A DNA stretch of 64,000 bases from DASRAU01 sp035638075 (GTDB taxonomy: Bacteria > Acidobacteriota > Polarisedimenticolia > Gp22-AA2): assembly GCA_035638075.1 (NCBI GenBank), contig DASRAU010000015.1, positions 186,001-250,000 of the forward strand, in the 5' to 3' direction. The translations under genes and the position numbers were made by a program. Of the stretch, positions 9,160 through 17,504 are shown in pieces; position 1 is the first letter of the stretch; each line of letters begins with the position of its first letter. The notes beneath the pieces were generated by a model that saw nothing but the letters and a program-made list of their open reading frames with translations, had not been told where the DNA came from and did no database searches.

Positions 9160-10307
9160 CCAGCCGTCGGGTGAATGTCGCGCGCCCGAGGACCGGCCGC
9201 ATCACGCGGGCCTCGACGATCCTCGCGTTCCTGGGCGCCTTCGGCGCGGCGGTCGTGACGTTCGGCGCCTGGGACGCGCCCGCGCCCGGTCCGGAAAACG
9301 CCGCGCCGCCCCCGGCGACGCTCGCGCCCGCGGCGGCATCGCCGGCCAGCCACAGCGAAGGACGGCTCCTCGTCCTCAACAAGGGCGACGACAGCCTCAT
9401 GGTGTTCGACGTCCCGGCGTACACGTTGCTCAAGACCATCCCGGTCGGCAAGGAGCCGCACGAACTGGCGGTCACGCCCGACGGGCGCAAGGCCTACACC
9501 GCCAACGTCGGGGACGACTCGCTGTCGGTCGTCGACCTGGCGGCGGGGAAAGTCACCCGCACCATCCGGCCGGACGGGGCCGATCAGCCGCACGGCCTGG
9601 CGATCACGCCGGACGGGAGGCACCTCGTGGTCACGAGCGAGGGGAGCCACCGCCTCTATCTCGTGGACGTGAAGCGCGACGTCGTCGAGCGCAGCATCAC
9701 GACGAACCAGCGCGGCTCGCACCTCGTGGCGCTCGCGAAGAAAGGGTCCCGCGCCTGGATCGCCAATCGCGGCTCCGACACCCTGAGCCTTTACGAGCTG
9801 CCGGCGTTGAAGCTCCTCAAGACGCTGCCGGTGGGACCGGGGCCCGAGGGCATCGCCCTGAGCCCGAACGGGCGCTTCATCGTCACGTCGCTGCAGGGCG
9901 CCGGGCAGGTCGCGGTGGTGGACACCGGGCGCACGAGTGTCCTGACGCGCCTGCCGGCCGGGCAGACGCCGATCCGGGTGATCTTCCCCGCCGCCTCGCC
10001 GATGGCGATCGTCTCGAATCGCGGCAGCGACGACGTGACCTTCCTCGACGTGGCGGGACGGCACGTCATCGCCACGGTGCCGGTGGGCCGCCGGCCCGGC
10101 GGCATGGCGGTCAACGGGCGCGGCACGCGTCTCTACGTGGCGAACAACGACTCGGGGACGGTGTCGATCGTCTCGATCCCGGGCAGGGAAGTGAGCGGCA
10201 CGATCACCGTCGGGAAGGTTCCGGATGGCCTGGCGTTCGTGGAAGCGAGAAGCGCGACGCCGTCCGGCGGGAAGGGAAAATCTTCGAAGGGGGGAGCGTC
10301 GAAATGA
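9156..10307 (+). CDS. YVTN-type beta-propeller protein, membrane-anchored or exported
   Basis: A 383-aa protein with an N-terminal hydrophobic segment (about residues 20-40, ILAFLGAFGAAVVTFGAW), a Pro/Ala-rich linker, then repeats of about 40 residues of the YVTN/NHL lactonase-like propeller type: LLVLNKGDDSLMVFDV, AYTANVGDDSLSVVDL, AWIANRGSDTLSLYEL, AIVSNRGSDDVTFLDV and LYVANNDSGTVSIVSI. It ends in a Lys/Ser/Gly tail. Its function is unknown; such propellers bind proteins or ligands outside the cytoplasm. GTG at 9156 overlaps the trpA stop; GTG at 9171 is an alternative. It ends in an ATGA overlap with the MetE-like gene, so it is transcribed with the trp genes by inference. Confidence 0.82.
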   Translation: MTSRRVNVARPRTGRITRASTILAFLGAFGAAVVTFGAWDAPAPGPENAAPPPATLAPAAASPASHSEGRLLVLNKGDDSLMVFDVPAYTLLKTIPVGKEPHELAVTPDGRKAYTANVGDDSLSVVDLAAGKVTRTIRPDGADQPHGLAITPDGRHLVVTSEGSHRLYLVDVKRDVVERSITTNQRGSHLVALAKKGSRAWIANRGSDTLSLYELPALKLLKTLPVGPGPEGIALSPNGRFIVTSLQGAGQVAVVDTGRTSVLTRLPAGQTPIRVIFPAASPMAIVSNRGSDDVTFLDVAGRHVIATVPVGRRPGGMAVNGRGTRLYVANNDSGTVSIVSIPGREVSGTITVGKVPDGLAFVEARSATPSGGKGKSSKGGASK

Positions 10308-11263
10308 GGGTCACCAACAACGGTTCGTTCCCGTGGCGCGGCACGCCGCTCGGCGAGGACCTCGAGCGTGAGCGCGCGCAGGGCGGAAGCGGCGTCCCCG
10401 CGGGGGTGCGCGAGGCGCGCGACCGGGTGGCGCGGCAGGCGGTGACGGCGCAAGCGCAGGCCGGCTGCGACCTGGTCACCGACGGCCTGGCGCGTCGCGA
10501 CGAGGCGGTGGCGGAGGTGGCGGCGCGGCTCTCCGGCGTCGAGGCGGGCCCCGAGCGCGGCTCCGGATCCGGCCGATTCCGCGTGCCGATCGTCCGCCAG
10601 GAGGTGGGCTGGAAGGAGCCGCTGCTCGTCGAGGATTATCTCTTCGCCGCCGAGGGCGCGGCGGCCACGGTCAAGGTGGTGCTCACCGGCCCCTTCACCA
10701 TCGCCCAGCGCGCCGAGGACCACGCCTACGGCGATCCGATGGGCCTGGGGATGGCGCTCGCCACCGCCCTGAACCAGGAGCTGCGGGCGCTCCAGGCCGC
10801 CGGCTGCTCCTTCGTGCAGGTGGACGAGCCGGATCTGCTCGCGCACCCGGAGGCCTTCCCGATCTTCACCCGCATCTGGGAGGTGCTCGGACGCGGCGTC
10901 GGCGCCACGCTGGCGATCCATCTCGAAGGCGGGAGCATCGCCCCGATCTCCGCCGGGCTCGGCCGGCTGAAGCGCCTCGGCTGCCTGAGCGTGGACTGCG
11001 TCAGCCACCCGGACAATCTCGCGGCGGCGGCCGCGGCTCCGCTCCACGACGGGGCGCTGCTGTCCCTCGGGATCGGCGCCGCCGGCCCCGGTGATCCCGG
11101 GGACCCGCAGACCGCCGTCGACCGCCTGCGATCGACCCCGGGGCTGCCGTCGTCCGAACGACTGCTCATCGGACCGGCCGCCGATCTCGGCGGGCTCGGC
11201 TTCCCCGAGGCGGGGAAACGGCTGGCGTGGCTCGCGTCCGTGCGCCAGCGGTTCGACGCCTGA
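10304..11263 (+). CDS. MetE C-terminal-like protein (cobalamin-independent methionine synthase family), zinc site degenerate
   Basis: The 319-aa protein has only the catalytic-type barrel of MetE. The N-terminus (NNGSFPWRGTP), the conserved TGPFTIAQRAED, the VQVDEPDL segment and the C-terminal EAGKRLAWL place it in the family. In true MetE the zinc is held by His-x-Cys, a Glu and a late Cys. Here the first site reads AIHLEGG (His206 kept, Cys replaced by Glu), the Glu position appears as VDC, and the late Cys region reads GPAADLGG without Cys. It is therefore unlikely to be an ordinary homocysteine methyltransferase, and the substrate is unknown. The ATG overlaps the propeller stop, ending the coupled trp cluster. 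Confidence 0.72.
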   Translation: MRVTNNGSFPWRGTPLGEDLERERAQGGSGVPAGVREARDRVARQAVTAQAQAGCDLVTDGLARRDEAVAEVAARLSGVEAGPERGSGSGRFRVPIVRQEVGWKEPLLVEDYLFAAEGAAATVKVVLTGPFTIAQRAEDHAYGDPMGLGMALATALNQELRALQAAGCSFVQVDEPDLLAHPEAFPIFTRIWEVLGRGVGATLAIHLEGGSIAPISAGLGRLKRLGCLSVDCVSHPDNLAAAAAAPLHDGALLSLGIGAAGPGDPGDPQTAVDRLRSTPGLPSSERLLIGPAADLGGLGFPEAGKRLAWLASVRQRFDA

Positions 11264-11372
11264 GAAAGAGGTCCGCGGTCCGCGCCGAAGGCCTGTCGTC
11301 GCGCCGGCGCGTCGCCAGGAACGTCGCGGCGCGGGTGCTATACTCCCGTGTCCTCAAGCCTCTGTGATTCCG

Positions 11373-11984
11373 ATGACAACGCGCCTTGCCCGCCTGGCTT
11401 TCATCCCCGCCGCCCTGCTCGCGGCGGCGATCGTGTGGCGCTTCGACGCAACCTCGGACCCGGTCGCGGCGGTGCCGGCCCCGGCGGGCACCGACTCGGA
11501 GATGCACTTCACGCTCGGCGAGCGCGCCCTGCTCGACTGCCTGAAGGCGGCGCTGCCCCAGACGGTGAACGTCGGCAGCGGCCTGTTCGCGACCGAGCTG
11601 ACCTTCCTCGACCCGTCCGACCTGGTCCTGAAGCAGGACGGCACCGCCTCCTGCCGCGTCCGGGTCAAGGGGCGCACGCTCCCGGTGGACCAGGTGATCA
11701 AGCCGGTTCTGCGCGTCGAGCGCGATGCGAAGACCGGCGGCTGGTACGGGGTCGTCCAGAGCCTGCCGCTGCAGCTTCCGGGGATGGGCTCGCTCGACCT
11801 CAAGGACACGCTGCCGCGCGTCGAGATCCCCCAGGTGATCGACAACCTGCGCCCCTTCGGCGACAAGCCGTCGGCGCTGAAGCTGAGCATCCGGTCCATC
11901 GCGATACTCGAGCACCGGGTCGAGATCGCCGCCGACCTCGACCTGTCTTCGGGGGTGACGCCCCGCGGACGTCCCTCATCCTGA
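11373..11984 (+). CDS. Exported or membrane-anchored protein of unknown function
   Basis: A 203-aa protein with an N-terminal hydrophobic segment (LAFIPAALLAAAIVW) and no lipobox. The remaining part has alternating short beta-like stretches and ends with Ser/Pro/Arg residues. I do not recognise the domain. ATG at 11373 is about 110 bp after the MetE-like gene and 13 bp before the ABM gene, so it may start a new two-gene unit. Confidence 0.6.
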   Translation: MTTRLARLAFIPAALLAAAIVWRFDATSDPVAAVPAPAGTDSEMHFTLGERALLDCLKAALPQTVNVGSGLFATELTFLDPSDLVLKQDGTASCRVRVKGRTLPVDQVIKPVLRVERDAKTGGWYGVVQSLPLQLPGMGSLDLKDTLPRVEIPQVIDNLRPFGDKPSALKLSIRSIAILEHRVEIAADLDLSSGVTPRGRPSS

Positions 11985-11997
11985 CGAGGACCCCACG

Positions 11998-12288
11998 ATG
12001 ATCATCGAGCTGGTGTCGTTCCGCGTGAAGCCGGATCGGATTCCGGAGTTCGAGCGCCACAACGAGGAGTGGGTGCGCCTGATGCGCCGGTCGCGCGGCT
12101 TCGTGACCCAGTCGCTGATGCGCACGGTGGACAAGCCGTCCGAGTATCTGGCGGAGGTCCGCTGGGTCAACAGGGATTACCGCGACCGCTTCCACGCCGA
12201 GGAGGACGCCGAGCGCCGCACGCTGCAGCAGAAGGCGCGCGAGCTGCTCGATGCCGCGCCCGACAGCCGCCTGGTCGAGAGCGTCTGA
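11998..12288 (+). CDS. ABM-fold (antibiotic biosynthesis monooxygenase-like) small protein
   Basis: A 96-aa single-domain protein, MIIELVSFRVKPDRIPEFER..., with the dimeric alpha-beta barrel pattern: a beta strand, the PEFERHNEEWVRLMRRSRGF helix-turn, a second strand, EYLAEVRWVNRDYRDRFHAE and a final helix. Members range from quinol monooxygenases to heme-degrading enzymes, and nothing here points to one substrate. It converges with the large kinase gene, 43 bp between stops. Confidence 0.75.
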   Translation: MIIELVSFRVKPDRIPEFERHNEEWVRLMRRSRGFVTQSLMRTVDKPSEYLAEVRWVNRDYRDRFHAEEDAERRTLQQKARELLDAAPDSRLVESV

Positions 12289-12331
12289 GCGCCGCCCCGC
12301 GCCTCGCCGGCGCGGCGCGGACGCGGTCCTC

Positions 12332-15300
12332 TCACGCGGCGGCCGAGTCGCGTGCCGGCAGGAAGAGGGTGACCACCGTCCCGGCCCCGGGACGGCTGCG
12401 GATTTCGATGCCCCCGCCGTGCTCCTCGACGGCGCGGCGCGCGATGGCGAGGCCGAGCCCGGTCCCGCCGCTCTTGGTGGAGAAGTAAGGCTCGAAGATC
12501 CGCGCCAGCACGCCGGGAGGCATGCCGGTGCCGGTGTCGCGCACGGTGATGGTGACGCCGCTTCGGCCGTTGTCCTGCTCGCGTCCGGCCGCGACCTCGA
12601 GCCGGCCCCCCTCCGGCATCGCCTGCAGCGCGTTCTCGATGAGGTTCACGAGGACGCGGTTCATGACGCCGCGATCCACCACCACCTCCGGCAGCCCGGC
12701 CGGCACCTCCGAGTCGATGTCGATGCCTTCGGGCGGGGCGGCGAGGTACGGGCGCAGCGCCTCGCGCAACAGGACCGGCACCTCGGTCGGCTCGGCGCGC
12801 AGCTGCGGCAGGCGGGCGTAGGCCGAGAACTCGGTCGCCATCTGCCGGAGCTTCCGCACCTGGCCCTGGATGTTGTCGAGGCATTCGACGAGCACCGCGC
12901 CGAAGCGGGCGTCGCGCGCCAGCCAGAGACGACGGACGTGCTCGACCGAGAGCTGGATCGGCGTGAGCGGGTTCTTGACCTCGTGGGCGATGCGCCGCGC
13001 CATCTCCGCCCACGCGGCGAGGCGGCCCGAGCGGACGATCTCGGTGACGTCCTCGAGGATGACGATGCGCCCGGGGAGCGCCCCCTGCTCCGGCGTGAAG
13101 GGCAGGAACACGGCGCGCAGGCGCCGCTCGTCGGCGCCGCCGAGCTCGAGCCCGACCTCCCCCTCGAGATCGCCGTGCAGCGATTTTTCCAGCGCGCGGC
13201 TCAAAGGATCGAGAGTCGGGTGCCGGGCCAGGTGATCGGGCAGCAGGTCCCCCGGCCCCGGGGCCGACCCCTGCGGGGTGAGCAGCTGCTGCGCCGCCGG
13301 GTTGGCGGTGATGACGACGCCGCGCGCGTCGAGCGACAGCACGCCGGCGGTCGCCCGGGCGAGGATCAGCTCGATGTACTCGCGCCGGCGGCTCAGGTCC
13401 TGGCGCTGGGTCTCGAGCGAGGCGGCCATGGTGTTGAACGCCTCGACGAGGACGCCGATCTCGTCCTGCCCCTCGGCCCGCACCCTCACCTGGAGGTCGC
13501 CGGCCGCGACCCGGCGCGCGGCGCTCGACAGGGCCGCGATCGGTCCCGAGACGCGGCGGGCCACCTGCCAGCCGACGAACGCGAGGAGCGCGACGGTGAC
13601 GCTCGTCAGGATGAGCACGGCGTCGGCGAGCTCGTCCGCCTTGCGCGCCACCGCGCGGCTCTGCGCCGCGAGCGGGATCGACACGACGCCCCGCGCGCCC
13701 TCCGGATCGATGCGCATCGGCGCTGAGAGGGTGAGGTATTCCAGGTCGCCGACGTGCGCCCGCGCCAGCCGCACCGGCTCGCGGTCGAGCTCGAGGGCGC
13801 GGTAGACGGCGCCGTCGAGCCGGGTGTTGAGGAGCGACGATCCGTACAGCTCCGGCGTGCTCGAGGCGATGAGGTCGGCGTTCTGGTAGAGGTTGATGTC
13901 CTGCCGCACGACGCGGCTCAGCCAGAAGATGACTTCGTTGTCGAGGTGGGGCCCGTAGGTCTGGTCGGGCAGGTTGAGGTAATCCTCCGCGACGCGCCGG
14001 ACCGTCTGCAGGGACGTGAGCCCCGCCGCCACGAGATCGCGCTCGGATTCGCGCGTGCTGACGCGCGTGACGAACCACCCCAGGGCCAGCATCGGGGCGA
14101 GCGCGGTCAGGAGGAGCACCGTCGTGAGCCGGCCGTAGAAGGAGGTTCCGAGGGCGCGCCGGTCGCGCGTGCGCCCGGCCAGGAGGAGCGCCAGCCAGGT
14201 CACGCCGGCCGCGCCCAGGATCAGCAGGCCGTTGAGCATCCCCAGGCGCAGGCAGACGGCGACGAGCCCGGCCCAGTCGCGCCGCGCGAACGCCAGGGCG
14301 TAGATGGCGTCCGGGCCGCGGGCATACAGGATGCTCGCCGGTCCTTCGCCGACCTCGTCGTTCACCCAGACCCAGTCCAGCGGGCCCATCGCGCGCAAGG
14401 TCGCCGCCGAGGGGACCGGGATTTCCCCGCCCGACTCGTAGAGACGTTCGAGCGAGGGACCGAAGACCGCCAGCATCGGCTCGAAGCGCATCAGCTCGGG
14501 ATTGGTGCGGGACACGGCGCGGGCGCGCAGGAGCGGCAGGTAGGCGGTCTCGGCCCCGAGGAGGGGCACGTTGTCGTAGTCGTCGAGGACGGTCAGGACG
14601 ACGAGGCGGTCCGGCTGGTGGGCCACCTTCACGACGCGGGCGCCGTACAGGATGTTCTTCCGGATCGTGAGCCCTTCCTTCGGCAGGGAGAACATCACGT
14701 CGTGGCCCGACGCCTCCTTCGCCTCCCAGAACTGTTTCTCGAACATCTCGCCGAGGTTCACCGCGAACCGGCTGATCTCCCGGCCCTTGTCGTCGACCAG
14801 GCGCAGCGAGGACGCGAGCCCCATGGTGGCGAGCGGCGTGCGGCTCCACAGGCGGTAGGCGAGGCTGCCGGGGGTGGACGGATCCTCGTCGAGAGAGGCC
14901 GCCGCCACGAACTCGGGCTGCTCGACGATGGCGAGGGCGTCGCGCAGGACCGCGCGCCGGCCCTCCTCCTGGTGGATGACGCGCGGCAGGAGGTCGTGCT
15001 CGTAGAACGATCGCCGCAGCCGATCGTAGGCGTGCGTCACCAGCGGGACATAGAGCACCGTGAGGCCGAAGATCAGGATCGCCTGCCGCAGCGGCGGCGG
15101 CAGCTCGCGCCGCTCCTCGCCCTCGTGGGGCATCCCGGGGCGGGGCGGCGCCTTCCCGAGGGCGGCGCGCCCGAGCGCGTGCACCACCGACGCGGCCGAC
15201 AGGACGAGCAGGAAGAGTCCCGTCTGCAGCGCCAGGCGGGCCGCCAGCCCGTCGTCGAACTCGATGCGGGTGATGTCGACGCGTGACTGCACCACCAGCC

Positions 15301-16651
15301 GGTCGAGGAAGCGGTGCAGCGCCACGCCGGACCCGGCGGCGACGAGCACCGCCGCGATCCCGCACAGCATCCGGTTGAAAAGCCGGCGGGGACCGCGGAA
15401 GCGCAGCGCCGCGCGCAGCACGAACGCCTGCGCGGCGGCGGTGGCCGCGGTCAGGAGCAGATCCAGGGGCGAGCGGAACAGCCCCCACGCGACCGACGAG
15501 GAATAGACCGCGATGTCGTAGGCGGGCAGCGGCGGGAGCGCGTCGTCCGGCGCGATGACCAGCAGGAACCCGCGCGCCCCCCACAGCGTCAGGGACAGGA
15601 GGAGCAGGCGCACGCCGACCGGCCAGGGATTGCGCCGCTCGAGACAGGCGGCCGCGAGGAGCAGCATGCCGGCGGCCACGAGCGCGGCCAGCCGGCGCGC
15701 GGCGGCGCGCCGCGCCGTCATCTCCTGGGCCGCCCGCCTGTCGGGGAGGTTGCTGGTCAGGAGCATCTCCCCCTCGGGAGCGCGCAGCGGCACGCTCAGC
15801 GTGAGCTGGTGCTGCCGGCCGATGCGCCACCAGTGCCGATCGCCCGAGTGCGCGTACAGCGACGCCAGCCCCTCGTTGTTCGAGCGGGCGAGCAGGGCCT
15901 GGATGGTGGCGGGCTCGATGCCGCCCCAGTGCGGCAGGAACTCCAGGCGGGCGGCCGCCTCCGGCTCTCCGGGCCGGCTCATGGCGGGGGAGCGCAGCAG
16001 GAACTCCGCGACGCGCGTCAGCCCGGTGAACGGGTCGACCCGCGCGGCATAGAGGCGCGGCGCCTCTTCGTTCCCGGCCATCAGGAAGCGCGCGTCGCGC
16101 CCCCCGGCGCCGCTGACGATCTCCGCCGGGGCGAGAGTGCTGTTCCCGGCCCAGGCGAACGCTTCGCCTTCGGCGGTGTACAACGCCAGCCCGTAACGCT
16201 CGACCGGCAGCCGCGATTCGGCAAGGCTGCGCTCGAGCAGGGTGAAGGCGGTGCGGCGATCGGCCGAGTCGCTGAGCCGATCGTCGAAGGGCCGGACGAT
16301 CTCCTGGAGGAATCCCTGGAAGTCGGCCTCGAGGAGATCCGCCCTCGCCTGCAGGCGGGAAGGGGCGCCTTCGTCCCAGCTCAGGAGCATCCGGCGCGAT
16401 CCCGCCTCCACCGAGGCGACCAGGATGGCGAGGGCGGCGGTGGCGAGGCCCAGGACCGCGGCGGCGCGGCGCACCGGCCGGATCAGGCGCTTGCGAGCGG
16501 GGCGCCAGAGGAACAGCCCGGCCGGAAGGAGCGCCAGCGCGGCGACCAGGAGGCGGCCTCCCGCGTGCAGGAGCCCGAAGTCGCGCCCGAGATCGACCCC
16601 GAGCAGCGCGAACAGGGCCGCCTCGTACGCCAGCAGGAGTGCGCTCAGCAC
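12332..16651 (-). CDS. Giant NtrY-type membrane sensor histidine kinase
   Basis: The 1439-aa protein begins with three TM helices and an extracytoplasmic stretch. It continues with a run of about six TM helices, a second sensor stretch, two or three more TM helices, a third sensor region, and a last TM. Then come HAMP (WQVARRVSGPIAAL onward), a PAS-like segment (ILARATAGVLSLDARG), the H-box with His1223 in RRIAHEVKNPLTPIQLS, the N-box LVNLIENALQAM and the ATP lid DTGTGMPPG...STKSGGTGLGLAIA. H-box and HAMP resemble nitrogen-regulation kinase NtrY. No NtrX-type regulator is adjacent, so its partner is unknown. GTG at 16651 lies four bases after the upstream gene's stop, implying coupling. Confidence 0.88.
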   Translation of the reverse strand: MLSALLLAYEAALFALLGVDLGRDFGLLHAGGRLLVAALALLPAGLFLWRPARKRLIRPVRRAAAVLGLATAALAILVASVEAGSRRMLLSWDEGAPSRLQARADLLEADFQGFLQEIVRPFDDRLSDSADRRTAFTLLERSLAESRLPVERYGLALYTAEGEAFAWAGNSTLAPAEIVSGAGGRDARFLMAGNEEAPRLYAARVDPFTGLTRVAEFLLRSPAMSRPGEPEAAARLEFLPHWGGIEPATIQALLARSNNEGLASLYAHSGDRHWWRIGRQHQLTLSVPLRAPEGEMLLTSNLPDRRAAQEMTARRAAARRLAALVAAGMLLLAAACLERRNPWPVGVRLLLLSLTLWGARGFLLVIAPDDALPPLPAYDIAVYSSSVAWGLFRSPLDLLLTAATAAAQAFVLRAALRFRGPRRLFNRMLCGIAAVLVAAGSGVALHRFLDRLVVQSRVDITRIEFDDGLAARLALQTGLFLLVLSAASVVHALGRAALGKAPPRPGMPHEGEERRELPPPLRQAILIFGLTVLYVPLVTHAYDRLRRSFYEHDLLPRVIHQEEGRRAVLRDALAIVEQPEFVAAASLDEDPSTPGSLAYRLWSRTPLATMGLASSLRLVDDKGREISRFAVNLGEMFEKQFWEAKEASGHDVMFSLPKEGLTIRKNILYGARVVKVAHQPDRLVVLTVLDDYDNVPLLGAETAYLPLLRARAVSRTNPELMRFEPMLAVFGPSLERLYESGGEIPVPSAATLRAMGPLDWVWVNDEVGEGPASILYARGPDAIYALAFARRDWAGLVAVCLRLGMLNGLLILGAAGVTWLALLLAGRTRDRRALGTSFYGRLTTVLLLTALAPMLALGWFVTRVSTRESERDLVAAGLTSLQTVRRVAEDYLNLPDQTYGPHLDNEVIFWLSRVVRQDINLYQNADLIASSTPELYGSSLLNTRLDGAVYRALELDREPVRLARAHVGDLEYLTLSAPMRIDPEGARGVVSIPLAAQSRAVARKADELADAVLILTSVTVALLAFVGWQVARRVSGPIAALSSAARRVAAGDLQVRVRAEGQDEIGVLVEAFNTMAASLETQRQDLSRRREYIELILARATAGVLSLDARGVVITANPAAQQLLTPQGSAPGPGDLLPDHLARHPTLDPLSRALEKSLHGDLEGEVGLELGGADERRLRAVFLPFTPEQGALPGRIVILEDVTEIVRSGRLAAWAEMARRIAHEVKNPLTPIQLSVEHVRRLWLARDARFGAVLVECLDNIQGQVRKLRQMATEFSAYARLPQLRAEPTEVPVLLREALRPYLAAPPEGIDIDSEVPAGLPEVVVDRGVMNRVLVNLIENALQAMPEGGRLEVAAGREQDNGRSGVTITVRDTGTGMPPGVLARIFEPYFSTKSGGTGLGLAIARRAVEEHGGGIEIRSRPGAGTVVTLFLPARDSAAA

Positions 16652-16655
16652 GGCG

Positions 16656-17093
16656 TCATTTCAGGTCGCGGATCTCCCGCAGCCGCCAGCCGTCCGATTC
16701 CTGCGCGAAGGAGAGCGCCAGCGTGACCGCCGCCTGGGGCGAGCCGGCGTCGCGGAACGTCCACTCGACCATGGCCACCGCCGTGCCATCGGCGCGCGGC
16801 GTCATCGGCGGAGGCAGCGGACGGAAGCGGAGGGTCTCCCGTTCGCGGAAGAGCCGGCGCAGGAGGATGCGCATCTGGTCGGCGCCGTAATACCCGTCGC
16901 CGACGCCGAGCGAGGCACAGGCCACGTAGGTCTTCAGCCGCTGCGACAGCGCCGAGGCCAGCCGGTCGGCGTCGGCCCGCTTGAAGGCGTCGGCGACCAG
17001 GCGTTCGGAGGCGGCGAGCCCCGGATCGGAGGCGGCGGCCGGAGACCCGGGAGCCGCGGCCAGGAGCCACAACGTCGCCAGGAGAGGAACCAC
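16656..17093 (-). CDS. Small exported protein with NTF2/SnoaL-like pattern, coupled to the giant kinase
   Basis: 145 aa from GTG at 17093. It has a signal peptide (PLLATLWLLAAAPGSPAAA), then helices (SERLVADAFKRADADRLASALS) and strands ending VEWTFRDAGSPQAAVTLALSFAQESDGWRLREIRDLK, an NTF2-like arrangement. The frame is open further upstream but the signal peptide fixes the start. It is expected in the periplasm, directly upstream of and nearly touching the kinase gene, so it could be a ligand-binding accessory of the kinase; that role is inference from position only. Confidence 0.65.
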   Translation of the reverse strand: MVPLLATLWLLAAAPGSPAAASDPGLAASERLVADAFKRADADRLASALSQRLKTYVACASLGVGDGYYGADQMRILLRRLFRERETLRFRPLPPPMTPRADGTAVAMVEWTFRDAGSPQAAVTLALSFAQESDGWRLREIRDLK

Positions 17094-17216
17094 GGAGCGA
17101 GGATAGTGGCTCGGCTCGGGGGAGGTCAACCGAATGGCGGGGACGGCCCGGGTGGGCGCCGGGTCTGGTAAGATCCCCAGGCCGTCGGCGGGCTCATCCC
17201 GCGCGGCACCCCCGGC

Positions 17217-17504
17217 ATGAACCGTTCCGTCACGCATCCCACCATCTTGACGACGGCCGCCCTCGGCGTCGATCGAGTCCTCGACACCGTGGGACTCTAC
17301 TGCCCGATCCCCATCGTGCGGACGGGCGAAGCCATCCGCGGCATGGAGCGCGGGCAGCGCCTGGAAATCCTCTCGGACGACCGCGTCATCCTGATCGATC
17401 TGCCGGCCTGGTGCCGGGCCCACGGGCACGAGTACGAGGGGGCCTCGGAGGAGGAAGGGGTGTGGCGCCTGCGGGTCCGCAAGGCCGGGAGGGGGACGGC
17501 ATGA
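17217..17504 (+). CDS. tusA: TusA/SirA-family sulfur carrier
   Basis: A 95-aa protein with the TusA hallmark LYCPIPIVRTGEAI, where the Cys of C-P-x-P carries persulfide sulfur, and the second hallmark DLPAWCRAHGHEY. It would pass sulfur to a thiolation enzyme in the cytosol. Its TGA overlaps the ATG of the PP-loop gene, which is the likely acceptor enzyme. The first 20 residues are an unusual short extension before the domain. Confidence 0.85.
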   Translation: MNRSVTHPTILTTAALGVDRVLDTVGLYCPIPIVRTGEAIRGMERGQRLEILSDDRVILIDLPAWCRAHGHEYEGASEEEGVWRLRVRKAGRGTA

